NCBI RefSeq assembly: GCF_001592085.1
Contig: NZ_BCWD01000012.1
Location: 1-64,000, forward strand
Length of the DNA stretch: 64,000 nucleotides
Direction: 5' to 3'
Source of the DNA: Levilactobacillus senmaizukei DSM 21775 = NBRC 103853
GTDB taxonomy: Bacteria; Bacillota; Bacilli; Lactobacillales; Lactobacillaceae
Part shown: positions 57,701 through 64,000 of the stretch, piece after piece
How positions within the stretch are numbered: position 1 is the stretch's first letter
Layout of the letters: each line of letters begins with the position of its first letter
Notes under the pieces: model-generated
Databases searched by the model: none
Told to the model about the DNA's origin: nothing
Seen by the model: the letters and a program-made list of their open reading frames with translations, nothing else
Program-made: the position numbers and the translations under genes

Positions 57701-59032
57701 GTTTACAAGGTCACCTACAGCTACAAAGGCAGCACGTCGCAAACGATTACGCTGACCGTTTCCAAGCGTCAAGGGACGTACACCTTATCCGGGAATCAAG
57801 TGGTGACGTACACGGGGACCACGCCAACGATCGATGCCAGTGACTACCAACTGAAGCTGTCCGACGGGTTTGTCTACATTCTTAAAGACGGCGACCTGGA
57901 GTTGATTCCAACTAGTGACTCGAATGCCAATAGTTTGCTGGATTCCGTTGGGGCCACCACGCTGAGCACGGTCCCGAACGTTGGGACGTACCAGGTTGTC
58001 TTGAACCCTGACGCTATCGAGCGAGTTCAAAATGAAGCAACAGCAGCAAGTACCTTTGATTGGACAGAGAGTAGCGATTCCAATGCGACTTTAAGCATCA
58101 ACCCAGCAAAGGTTACCATCAGCATTACTGGCGGTAATCAAACGAAGGTAGCAGGGACAGACGATCCTGAAGTGAGCTATACCGTGACTGACAACAGTGA
58201 TGATACTGGAACGCCAATCGTAGACTTTCCGTTAACGGTTACGATTACTCGGGCTCCTGGTCAAACAGTTGGTCAATATGCTTACAATTTATCGGTTGAA
58301 CCCAGTGAGAACTATACCGTGACCTACGACCAAGCATTTCTGACTATCACGGCGGCAACGCCAACGCTGACGGGTAAGGAAGCCACGATTACGGTTGGAG
58401 ATGCAACGCCAACGGCCAGCACTTTCGGTGCCACCGCCACGGATATCAATGCCCAACCAGTTGCGGCTGACCAAATTACCCTTGATCTACAGGGGGCCAA
58501 TCTGACCGTACCGGGCACGTACCCCGTTATCCTGAGTTACGGTGGACAGACGGTCACGGTTAACCTGATTGTCAAGGCGGCCACTACCGGTGGTAATGGT
58601 GGTTCTGGTGATAATGGATCGGGAACTGTTGATCCAACAGATCCAACAGATCCGACAGACCCAACCGATCCAGTCAAGCCGGATCAGTCGGGTGATGGCG
58701 GTCATGTGATTAATGACAAGGGCGTTCGTGAACCGAATACGGCCGTTAAACCGGGTCAATCAGCCAAGCGACCAGTTGCTGAATATCTGAACTTGCACAA
58801 TGCTGGATCGGCGGCAACAATCCAATTGATTCATCATGATGGCGCTGCTGCACAAACCAATGCAGGGCACAGCGTCAAGGCGAAGGGGTCAACTGACTTG
58901 GCGGCCGGTACCGATAAGACGGCCACAATGTTGCCACAAACCAACGACGGGCAAACGCCTTGGTGGTCAGCCCTAGGACTGGCGTTAGGAAGCTTTAGCT
59001 TGATTGGTTGGCGGAAACGGCGTCACAATTAA
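54731..59032 (+). CDS. BspA-type LRR surface protein, LPxTG-anchored
   Basis: A 1433-residue cell-wall protein. Residues 1-40 form a signal peptide of the KxYKxGKxW type (KMYKDGKHW at 8-16; cleavage probably after VSAHA). Then come a Gly/Ser/Thr/Asp/Asn-rich low-complexity stretch (about 41-190), a beta-sandwich-like segment, and about 20 leucine-rich repeats of the BspA/LRR_5 kind built on LTSIGDxAFxxxxLTxVxLP (about 270-845). After these are MBG/Ig-like domains (about 1000-1290; GQTVGQYAY, VTVGDATPT-like), a PTDPTDPTD linker (about 1300) and a sorting signal: LPQTN at about 1401, hydrophobic helix, KRRHN. ATG with GAGAGGAG upstream. Such proteins are thought to bind host or matrix ligands; the ligand is unknown. 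Confidence 0.9.
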   Translation: METKRHFKMYKDGKHWVFAAITVATIGLGTLAGQDVSAHADTATGRTTSSQTAAETSENDAKQATLGSVATNNGTTDDSVTDTGTGSDSGNEAGTVTGDNGTNTGSLGTGGGAGENTGSLSNDATGSNGSDTGSGSGTVNDNGSTGTNDGTGSGSGSNDGTVDESNTSDLNTSGATEKNTDGSSVDVNAIKIQALDAEAPADNSGFTYTAHDDGTATLDGLNKVFEGDTMVIPGTAEISTDGGTTYQTYKVTDIAGGAFAAGTGMMDNVTKVVISDGIQTIGDNAFAYLKNLQVVDLSENHSLTTIGDQAFVMSGLTSIDLPATVTTISDGAFQGTQLTSVVMSASLTSIGDKAFMYTPLTSVDFSSATNLTTIGNEAFTSAHLTTLTLPDSVTSIGDQAFEYNNLQSVKLSKDLNAIGSLAFASNAELANVDFSAANVLANIGDGAFMNDGLTTLDIPSATTIGNGAFSGNSALTAVNLGAGVQTIGNSAFSEYTSADGSVIGGDDTGLTAVTLGSNVTSIGDSAFARAKQLTTLTIPSDSQLTTIGNNSFYGSSLTSVIFPATLTSIGDGAFESNLNLADVTFTSGASDPDLTIGAASFAYDGHLTTMNLPANLVSIGDSAFAADNLKDADGNAAGGLTTVTFGDGSRLTTVGDNAFIYDTALTDITLPDTVTIIGKQAFLANSALTNFVLPAGLVTLGNNAFTYDDNLKTVDTSKVTKLASIGTGTFEYSGVEGSGTTNADGEPVFDIPESVTNIGDFAFAGSHLQNVTLPAGLTSIGEGAFTYNDLGGSIDLPETVTSVGTKAFYGNQINSINVPTSASVGTDAFSYNRITALTSGTGDSSLALNQYAAYFGSPADVTIDSLFDTHVGNLTNKDLLVSALTNGVTYNTADGTFNIPTGTSGFKFDWSLNDSQGNTYAGAYQVVLNDPDIKVVDGQAWYMDNWTPEQNFISAEQSDGTSISYNDLTVTIKNAAGDDVVADQVTQTPGVYKVTYSYKGSTSQTITLTVSKRQGTYTLSGNQVVTYTGTTPTIDASDYQLKLSDGFVYILKDGDLELIPTSDSNANSLLDSVGATTLSTVPNVGTYQVVLNPDAIERVQNEATAASTFDWTESSDSNATLSINPAKVTISITGGNQTKVAGTDDPEVSYTVTDNSDDTGTPIVDFPLTVTITRAPGQTVGQYAYNLSVEPSENYTVTYDQAFLTITAATPTLTGKEATITVGDATPTASTFGATATDINAQPVAADQITLDLQGANLTVPGTYPVILSYGGQTVTVNLIVKAATTGGNGGSGDNGSGTVDPTDPTDPTDPTDPVKPDQSGDGGHVINDKGVREPNTAVKPGQSAKRPVAEYLNLHNAGSAATIQLIHHDGAAAQTNAGHSVKAKGSTDLAAGTDKTATMLPQTNDGQTPWWSALGLALGSFSLIGWRKRRHN
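58630..58674 (+). repeat. Pro-Thr-Asp tandem repeats in LRR protein
   Basis: Four to five 9-base units coding for DPT (GATCCAACA-like, the first two identical) just before the C-terminal wall-spanning part; a slippage-prone linker. Confidence 0.75.
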
Positions 59033-59072
59033 GGCCATTCAGTTAGGCAATCTCATCGAAAACTCATAATTA

Positions 59073-59113
59073 AAAAGATCCGTGGACGGTTTCGCCGGGC
59101 ACGGGTCTTTTTT
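59073..59113 (+). terminator. Terminator after LRR protein gene
   Basis: An 11-bp stem AAAGATCCGTG/CACGGGTCTTT followed by six T. Confidence 0.88.
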
Positions 59114-59411
59114 GATGATCATGATTCAGGTTGGTGGACTAGGGGCAATGGTAAACACTATTATATCAGGATTTATAAAAAGCGATTACGGTGAAAATGT
59201 TTTTATACTGAAACAACACAAGCCGAAATCTTCGCACACATATCCAACTTACACGTAATGTGCAAAGCACGATTTGCTAGAAAAATGCGTGAGCAATTTC
59301 TCATAAACCGTCTCTCAAGACTGATATTGCTTGATTTGTCCTATGATTCCACTCTGAAATATGCTATAGTAACATTAAATGAGGAAGCCAAAAGTAAACG
59401 GGGTGTTTGAA
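59114..59411 (+). other. AT-rich intergenic region, no gene seen
   Basis: About 300 bases without a credible reading frame. The only clear signal is the promoter of the next gene at its 3' end (59362-59370). A TATACT at about 59203 could start a short transcript but no terminator follows it. Confidence 0.5.
59362..59370 (+). promoter_or_regulatory. Promoter of first MucBP protein (extended -10)
   Basis: TGC followed by TATAGT at 59365-59370. The sequence from here to the start codon resembles that before the paralogue at 61570 (TATGCTATA, AAAAGTAAA, GGGGTG). Confidence 0.55.
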
Positions 59412-60434
59412 ATGAATAAAACTTTGCAGAGAGTGACAGTTTCCGGGTTAACGTTACTATTACTAGGTGGTATCGTAACCCCAAGTGTTGCCAGTGCTGA
59501 TACGACTAACTCAGCCACTGTGGCAACAACCAAAACGACTAATGCTGATAGTGAAACGTTCAAGATTGGGCAATTTGAATTACCATATACGACGGTCATT
59601 ACAAATGACGGCAGTCAGCAGTATCCTTGGTTTTCAAAGCTCCCACAGACAGTTAAAACTAGTCAACTCCTGGATGAGGACTATCAGGATGAGATGTTTG
59701 CTTTTTATCCAGAGGACTCCAGTGATCCCTATAGGACAAACTTAATGATCAGACAGAAATTTAATGAAGTAGTGAACATCTTAAGGGGACAATCCGACAC
59801 AAGTTATAGGGGTTCTGAAGGGCTTATAGATCAAGGCTACGATCAGCTGCCGGAAGAGGCACATGCAGGCCTTAGTAAGTTAGATTATGCCTTATACAAT
59901 GCTTCAGCCAACGTGATACTCGGGTTTAATCTAAAATGGCTCACCAAGTATCAGGATGGTGAAGCGACCCAACAAGAGATATTTGATGCGTTTGAGAAAG
60001 AGGTTAAGCCGCTGTTTAGTGGTACGAATGACATGGTTCAATCTGAGGTTAACGTTAACGAGAACCTATACGATCCAGCAAAAACAGATGGAGACACGTT
60101 TAAGACGACGGTAAAGGCTTTGTTGCCGACTACTAAGACCAAGGCTGGTTTAAATGATGTGCCTAATGATCAGCTTAAGCAAATCAATTTGCCGGGAACT
60201 TTGAAAGCGTCATTGAGAGCACAAAATCGGCCAGTTATGACCTATATGAAGACGTTGAGCGATGGTATTGTTCAGGCGGATGGTGCCTTTAGCGGTGGCA
60301 TAATAATTCTTAAAATTGGTCCGGATGCTGAGACAACTGACCCCACACCAACACCAGCCACTAGCCAAGCTGTGACGGTTCACTACGTCGAGTCGACAAC
60401 GATGGCAACACGATTGCCACCGACAAGACGTTGA
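59412..60434 (+). CDS. 5' fragment of frameshifted MucBP protein
   Basis: The part still open for translation: 340 residues with the signal peptide and the unique region but only the first strand of the MucBP domain, followed by about 12 out-of-frame residues and a stop. ATG at 59412 with GGGGTG upstream. If secreted, it would lack the wall-binding repeats and be released. Confidence 0.7.
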   Translation: MNKTLQRVTVSGLTLLLLGGIVTPSVASADTTNSATVATTKTTNADSETFKIGQFELPYTTVITNDGSQQYPWFSKLPQTVKTSQLLDEDYQDEMFAFYPEDSSDPYRTNLMIRQKFNEVVNILRGQSDTSYRGSEGLIDQGYDQLPEEAHAGLSKLDYALYNASANVILGFNLKWLTKYQDGEATQQEIFDAFEKEVKPLFSGTNDMVQSEVNVNENLYDPAKTDGDTFKTTVKALLPTTKTKAGLNDVPNDQLKQINLPGTLKASLRAQNRPVMTYMKTLSDGIVQADGAFSGGIIILKIGPDAETTDPTPTPATSQAVTVHYVESTTMATRLPPTRR

Positions 60435-61285
60435 CTGGTAAGCTGGGTGATGACTATAAGGCCGATGCCCCAGCCATCGACGGCTACAAGTTAACTAAGA
60501 CACCGGACAACGCTACTGGAAAGTTTACCAGTTCCAAGCAGTCTGTGACCTTTACCTACACTCCACAAATCCAAACGGGTTCTGCGGGCGCTACGATTGC
60601 GCCTAGAGGTAGTGTGGTATACGCCACCAAGAAGATCGGTCTGTACAAGAAGGCCAACTTTACCAAGAAGACGCGGACACAGTGGTATCACAAGAAGACT
60701 CGGACTAACCGGCCAATGTTTGTGGTCACTGGTTATGCTTCAGCTAAGAACGGCGCTGGTCGTTACAAGGTCAAGGACGTTAACCACCACAGCAAGACGG
60801 CAGGGAAGACGGGCTATGTAACCGCCAACGCGAAATACACGGTGCCGGTTTACTACCAAAATAAGCAGAGCAAAATCACGGTCATTAACCCTCGTGGTAT
60901 CAACGCCTACAGTAAGAAGACGTTGAAACACAAGAAAGCCCATTACAAGCAGGGGCAAGTCCTCAAGGTTAAGAAGATCGTGTCTAGCCGCCTAACAACG
61001 CGCTTTGTTTTGAGTAACGGTCGCTACATTACCGCCAACAAGCAACTCGTTCAGGCTGGGAAGAAGACCATGCCGAAGCAAGTGCGCATCAAGCGCGGGG
61101 TTAACCGTTATCAAACAGCTAACCTAACTAAGCGCAACCGGCATTACGCTGCTGGGACCACGCTGAAGGTTAAGGGTTGGGCATACTCGAACGCCAATGA
61201 TTTTAGTAAAGGTGATGCCTTACGCTACAAGGTTAGTGGGGGGTATATTACCGCCAACCAGCATTTAGTACGGACAGTTAAATAA
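60431..61285 (+). CDS. 3' fragment of frameshifted MucBP protein
   Basis: The out-of-frame remainder: rest of the MucBP domain (GYKLTKTPDNATGKF) and the DUF5776-like repeats. A TTG overlaps the stop of the 5' part, but no ribosome binding site precedes it, so separate translation is unlikely. Highly similar to residues about 330-612 of the downstream paralogue. Confidence 0.5.
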   Translation: MTGKLGDDYKADAPAIDGYKLTKTPDNATGKFTSSKQSVTFTYTPQIQTGSAGATIAPRGSVVYATKKIGLYKKANFTKKTRTQWYHKKTRTNRPMFVVTGYASAKNGAGRYKVKDVNHHSKTAGKTGYVTANAKYTVPVYYQNKQSKITVINPRGINAYSKKTLKHKKAHYKQGQVLKVKKIVSSRLTTRFVLSNGRYITANKQLVQAGKKTMPKQVRIKRGVNRYQTANLTKRNRHYAAGTTLKVKGWAYSNANDFSKGDALRYKVSGGYITANQHLVRTVK

Positions 61286-61292
61286 TTGGAAA

Positions 61293-61323
61293 AAAGGTTC
61301 GGCGTTTGCCGGATCTTTTTTTA
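61293..61323 (+). terminator. Terminator after first MucBP gene
   Basis: An 11-bp stem AAAGGTTCGGC/GCCGGATCTTT followed by T residues. Confidence 0.85.
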
Positions 61324-61519
61324 TGCTTTGGCGGTTCGTAAATAGTGATAAAAAGGATTAGCAGTGGCTCATTGTTACGGCCGTTAATCACCCGATTACC
61401 ACGGCTTTCTAAATTTGTCGGGTAGAATGTTAGAAGAATTAACTATGAAAACTAGGGCCCGGAGAAGCGCTTTACCGGTCTTTTTATTAAAATTTAGATA
61501 GCGAATATCATTCATTGTA

Positions 61520-61528
61520 TGCTATACT
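61520..61528 (+). promoter_or_regulatory. Promoter of second MucBP protein (extended -10)
   Basis: TGC followed by TATACT at 61523-61528, in a setting like that of the upstream paralogue. Confidence 0.55.
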
Positions 61529-61569
61529 GCTACTAGATAAGGATGATAAAAGTAAATGGGGTGAGCTAA

Positions 61570-63408
61570 ATGAATCACACAGTTAAAAGACTGACGGTTT
61601 CAGGTCTGACACTGTTGTTATTAGGGGGGCTCGTTAGCCCAGTCGTTGCCAGTGCTGATACGACTAGCTCGGCGGTGCCAACGACTCAGGCGAAGACGGC
61701 CCAGGCAGAACAAACCTATGCGATCAAGGCGGTAGAGATGCCGTATACGTTGATGAGCGGGAAGGACGGCGATGTGAAGGTTTACTGGTTCCCTAAGTGG
61801 CCAGATACCTTGACGGCCGCTCAGGCCAAGCAGACGGACTATTTACAGCATCTGGCTGACATGTACCCAAGTATTTCTGGTGCGCGAGATGCTCTGGACA
61901 ACTACGGACAACTGATGATTGATGTGTCCGTTAAGCCAGGGGAAACGTTTGCGGAATTCGAATATCGTCTGATGCAAGAGAGGGGCGAGCTCGAGCCAGG
62001 CGAGAGTGTAGAGAGCTACTTGCAGGCTCAAGAATCCAATGCGTACAGTCAGGCTTGGTTAATTAGTGAAATTGGTAAATATTTATCGGGATCCATTTCT
62101 CGTGATGAGCTGAAAGCCAGTTACGAAAAGAATTTACGGCCGCGGATGCTGCTCGTGCAGGGTGGTGAGGATCAGGTGGGCCAAATGGACCAGATTTTTG
62201 CGATGAATGACGATGATTTCAAGGCGATGATGACGGTCTTCCAGCAAAGCATGATTAGTGGTGGCTTTCTAAATGATTATCCTAAAGACAAACTACTTGA
62301 GATCGATCCAGATGCAACGGCACAGAAGGTTCGGCAACGATTGAGTCAACCGATGTCGGATTACCTGATGCGTCAACCTGATGGCTCCTATCGGATGGAT
62401 GGGGCGTTGCAAACCGGGTTCAAGACGTTTAGTTCTTGGTTTGAAAACGTGGTGACACCACCGGATACTGAGAAGCCATCGCCAGCGGTCAGTCAACCGG
62501 TCACGGTGCGCTACGTGGATGCTAAGGGTAAGCGATTAGCCGCCGACAAGACCTTTAATGGTAAGCTGGGAGCTAATTATCAGGCGACTGCGGTAACCAT
62601 TGATGGCTACAAGCTGATTCAGACACCAGATAATGCCAAGGGGCAGTTTACCGGTGCGAAGCAAACCGTGACCTACGTCTATGAACCTGATGTTAGGAGC
62701 GGGTCCGCCGGGGCGACGGTTGCCCCAAAGGGAACCGTGATCTATGCGACTAAGAAGATTGGTCTCTATAACCAGGCCACGTTCACTAAAAAGTCTCGGA
62801 CTCAATGGTACCAGAAGAAGTCACGGATTAACCGACCGATGTTTGTGGTTACCGGGTACGCGACCTCCAAGCATGGAGCCGACCGCTACCGGGTTAAGGA
62901 CGTCAATCATCATAGTAAAACGGCCGGGAAGACCGGTTATGTGACGGCCAATTCGGCTTACACGGCACCGGTCTATTACGGGGCTACGCATAGCCGGGTC
63001 ACGGTAATTAATCCTAAGGGCATTAATGCGTACAGCAAGAAATCCCTTAAGGGGAAAACATCTCATTACAAGCAAGGACAGGTATTAAAGGTTAAGCAGA
63101 TTGTATCGCATAACTTAACCACGCGATACGTACTCAGCAATGGGCGGTATATCACCGCCAACAAGCAGCTGGTTAAGGCGGGGAAGCAGCAATCAGCGAA
63201 ATCAATTCGGGTTCAACGCGGGATCAACCGCTATGGAACTGGTAATTTGACCAAGAAGAATGGTCATTATCGTCGGGGCCAGGTCGTGAAGGTGTCCGGT
63301 TGGACCTACTCGAATGCTGACAACTTTGGCAAGGGTGACACCTTACGTTATCAAGTTAAGGGTGGCTATGTGACCGCCAATAGTCGTTACGTGAAAGCCA
63401 TGCGGTAA
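61570..63408 (+). CDS. Secreted MucBP/DUF5776 surface protein
   Basis: The intact paralogue, 612 residues. A signal peptide (hydrophobic 10-25, cleavage after A29 in VASA-D) is followed by a unique helical region (about 30-300) with no recognised domain, a MucBP domain (about 310-372; VTVRYVDAKGKRLA to QTVTYVYEP) and three basic, Tyr-rich DUF5776-like repeats to the C-terminus (KKIGLYNQATF, PKGINAYSKKSL, QRGINRYGTGNL). No LPxTG or membrane anchor, so wall attachment would be non-covalent through the basic repeats. MucBP domains occur in mucus adhesins of lactobacilli. ATG with TGGGGTG upstream. A tandem duplicate of the gene before it. Confidence 0.87.
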   Translation: MNHTVKRLTVSGLTLLLLGGLVSPVVASADTTSSAVPTTQAKTAQAEQTYAIKAVEMPYTLMSGKDGDVKVYWFPKWPDTLTAAQAKQTDYLQHLADMYPSISGARDALDNYGQLMIDVSVKPGETFAEFEYRLMQERGELEPGESVESYLQAQESNAYSQAWLISEIGKYLSGSISRDELKASYEKNLRPRMLLVQGGEDQVGQMDQIFAMNDDDFKAMMTVFQQSMISGGFLNDYPKDKLLEIDPDATAQKVRQRLSQPMSDYLMRQPDGSYRMDGALQTGFKTFSSWFENVVTPPDTEKPSPAVSQPVTVRYVDAKGKRLAADKTFNGKLGANYQATAVTIDGYKLIQTPDNAKGQFTGAKQTVTYVYEPDVRSGSAGATVAPKGTVIYATKKIGLYNQATFTKKSRTQWYQKKSRINRPMFVVTGYATSKHGADRYRVKDVNHHSKTAGKTGYVTANSAYTAPVYYGATHSRVTVINPKGINAYSKKSLKGKTSHYKQGQVLKVKQIVSHNLTTRYVLSNGRYITANKQLVKAGKQQSAKSIRVQRGINRYGTGNLTKKNGHYRRGQVVKVSGWTYSNADNFGKGDTLRYQVKGGYVTANSRYVKAMR

Positions 63409-63434
63409 AGAATAAAATAGGTTTTAAATACTCG

Positions 63435-63483
63435 CTGGTCGACAGCCTTTCGGAATGGTAGGAGGGTTGTCGACCAGTTTTTG
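63435..63483 (+). terminator. Terminator after second MucBP gene
   Basis: A 15-bp stem starting CTGGTCGACAGCC and ending GGTTGTCGACCAG, followed by five T. Confidence 0.88.
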
Positions 63484-63532
63484 TTTGGTCTGAATGGACA
63501 ATGACTGATGGAGCGGCGGTTGTTCGTCGACA

Positions 63533-63577
63533 CAAAAAAGCACAATCAGGTCGATGGCATCGAGGTGATTGTGCTTT
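63533..63577 (-). terminator. Terminator after ABC ATPase gene (minus strand)
   Basis: On the minus strand AAAGCACAATCA pairs with TGATTGTGCTTT, with an inner CGATG/CATCG stem, then a T run. Confidence 0.85.
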
Positions 63578-63594
63578 GAGGGAGCGTGATGGAC

Positions 63595-64000
63595 TTACAT
63601 CAAAATCTTTGAGAGAAAGTCTTTAGCCCGATCCGTTTGGGGATTGCTGAAGAACTCTTCGGGTGTGTTGTTTTCTTGAATATAACCATCAGCCATGAAC
63701 CAAACCTTGTCGGCTACGGACTTGGCAAAGCCCATTTCGTGGGTGACGACTACCATCGTCATGCCTTGATTGGCTAGCTCTTGCATCACGCTGAGAACTT
63801 CCCCGACCATTTCGGGGTCGAGGGCTGAGGTTGGTTCATCAAACAGCATGACCTTGGGATTCATTGCCAGGGCCCGGGCGATGGCCACCCGTTGAGCCTG
63901 ACCACCGGAAAGGCTACTTGGGAACGCATCTGCATGGTCATCCAGGTTGACCTGGGATAGTAGCTCGTGTGCTAACTTCGTGGCGGCCGCATCATCCAGG
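63595..64000 (-). CDS. glnQ: Amino acid ABC transporter ATPase (5' end cut by window)
   Basis: C-terminal 134 residues of a GlnQ-type ABC ATPase, open to the right edge. Visible are the signature LSGGQAQR, Walker [14 protein letters not shown] and the switch histidine in VVTHEMGFA, then the usual C-terminus ([15 protein letters not shown]). Closer to classical GlnQ than the ATPase at 16896, and not from the same operon. The amino acid carried cannot be told; the gene symbol is by family only. Confidence 0.9.
   Translation of the reverse strand, partial: LDDAAATKLAHELLSQVNLDDHADAFPSSLSGGQAQRVAIARALAMNPKVMLFDEPTSALDPEMVGEVLSVMQELANQGMTMVVVTHEMGFAKSVADKVWFMADGYIQENNTPEEFFSNPQTDRAKDFLSKILM

Larger units (their letters stand above)
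59412..61285 (+). pseudogene. Secreted MucBP/DUF5776 protein, frameshifted
   Basis: A copy of the gene at 61570 that is broken by a 5-bp tandem duplication (GTCGA at 60387-60391 and again at 60392-60396). Removing one copy restores a single frame that reads HYVDNDGNTIATDKTL, matching the paralogue, and would give about 622 residues: signal peptide (cleavage after ASA, residue 29), unique region (about 30-315), MucBP domain, and a C-terminal Lys/Tyr-rich DUF5776-like region with three repeats (KKIGLYKKANF, PRGINAYSKK, KRGVNRYQTANL) and no LPxTG. As it stands, translation stops at 60434, before the wall-binding part. A sequencing error or a reversible slip cannot be excluded. Confidence 0.82.

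Noticed and set aside
54731-63408. Surface cluster as a genomic island with mobile ends
   Set aside because: No integrase, transposase, tRNA end or flanking direct repeat was seen, so transfer is not supported beyond AT-rich spacers.

Overview
The window looks like a chromosomal segment of a lactic acid bacterium of the Lactobacillaceae, most likely a Levilactobacillus (L. brevis-like) or close relative. This is inferred from gene order (pepQ divergent from ccpA, radC-mreBCD-minCD, cinA-recA-rny-ymdB-mutS-mutL-ruvAB, ireB-yqgF-DUF1292-zapA-cvpA-mutS2-trxA), frequent GTG and TTG starts, strong GGAGG ribosome binding sites, T-box control of tRNA synthetase genes, and surface proteins with MucBP and DUF5776-type domains. 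No tRNA, rRNA, insertion sequence, prophage or CRISPR array was recognised.

Layout. 1-3.2 kb: 3' part of rpsD (minus) behind a structured leader, a free methionine sulfoxide reductase (minus), then ezrA. 3.3-11.6 kb: cysteine desulfurase-thiI (tRNA thiolation), tpx, T-box-valS, folC, radC. 11.8-15.8 kb: mreBCD-minCD, the cell shape and division-site block. 15.8-18.5 kb: a polar amino acid ABC transporter behind a T-box leader that has one stem I but two antiterminator/terminator modules; its specifier reads as CAC (His). 18.5-28 kb: M16 peptidase pair, rodZ, pgsA, cinA, recA (perfect GAAC-N4-GTTC SOS box), rny, ymdB. 28-38.8 kb: mutS-mutL, ruvAB, yajC, dinB, nrnA and a DEAD-box helicase. 38.8-49.1 kb: alaS behind a T-box-like leader, ireB-yqgF-DUF1292, zapA-cvpA-mutS2, trxA, yslB (minus), rdgB-yfcE-cbpB. 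49.1-54.4 kb: mscS (minus), DUF948 and YtxH-like envelope proteins, pepQ (minus)/ccpA with a perfect cre site between them, and an unidentified membrane protein. 54.7-63.4 kb: accessory surface region with a 1433-residue BspA-type leucine-rich repeat LPxTG protein and two tandem paralogous secreted MucBP/DUF5776 proteins, the first broken by a 5-bp tandem duplication. 63.6-64 kb: 3' end of an amino acid ABC transporter ATPase (minus).

How the parts fit together. The first 54 kb is mostly housekeeping: tRNA charging and modification, division and shape, DNA repair and recombination, RNA decay, protein and redox maintenance. recA, dinB and probably ruvAB carry SOS operators, giving a LexA-type regulon inside the window. 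Amino acid supply is sensed by T-boxes on valS, alaS and the ABC transporter. Carbon control enters through ccpA. The accessory part is the surface-protein cluster after ccpA. No clearly new multi-gene system was found; the most unusual points are the duplicated antiterminator module of the transporter leader, the non-canonical alaS leader and the frameshifted/intact surface protein pair.
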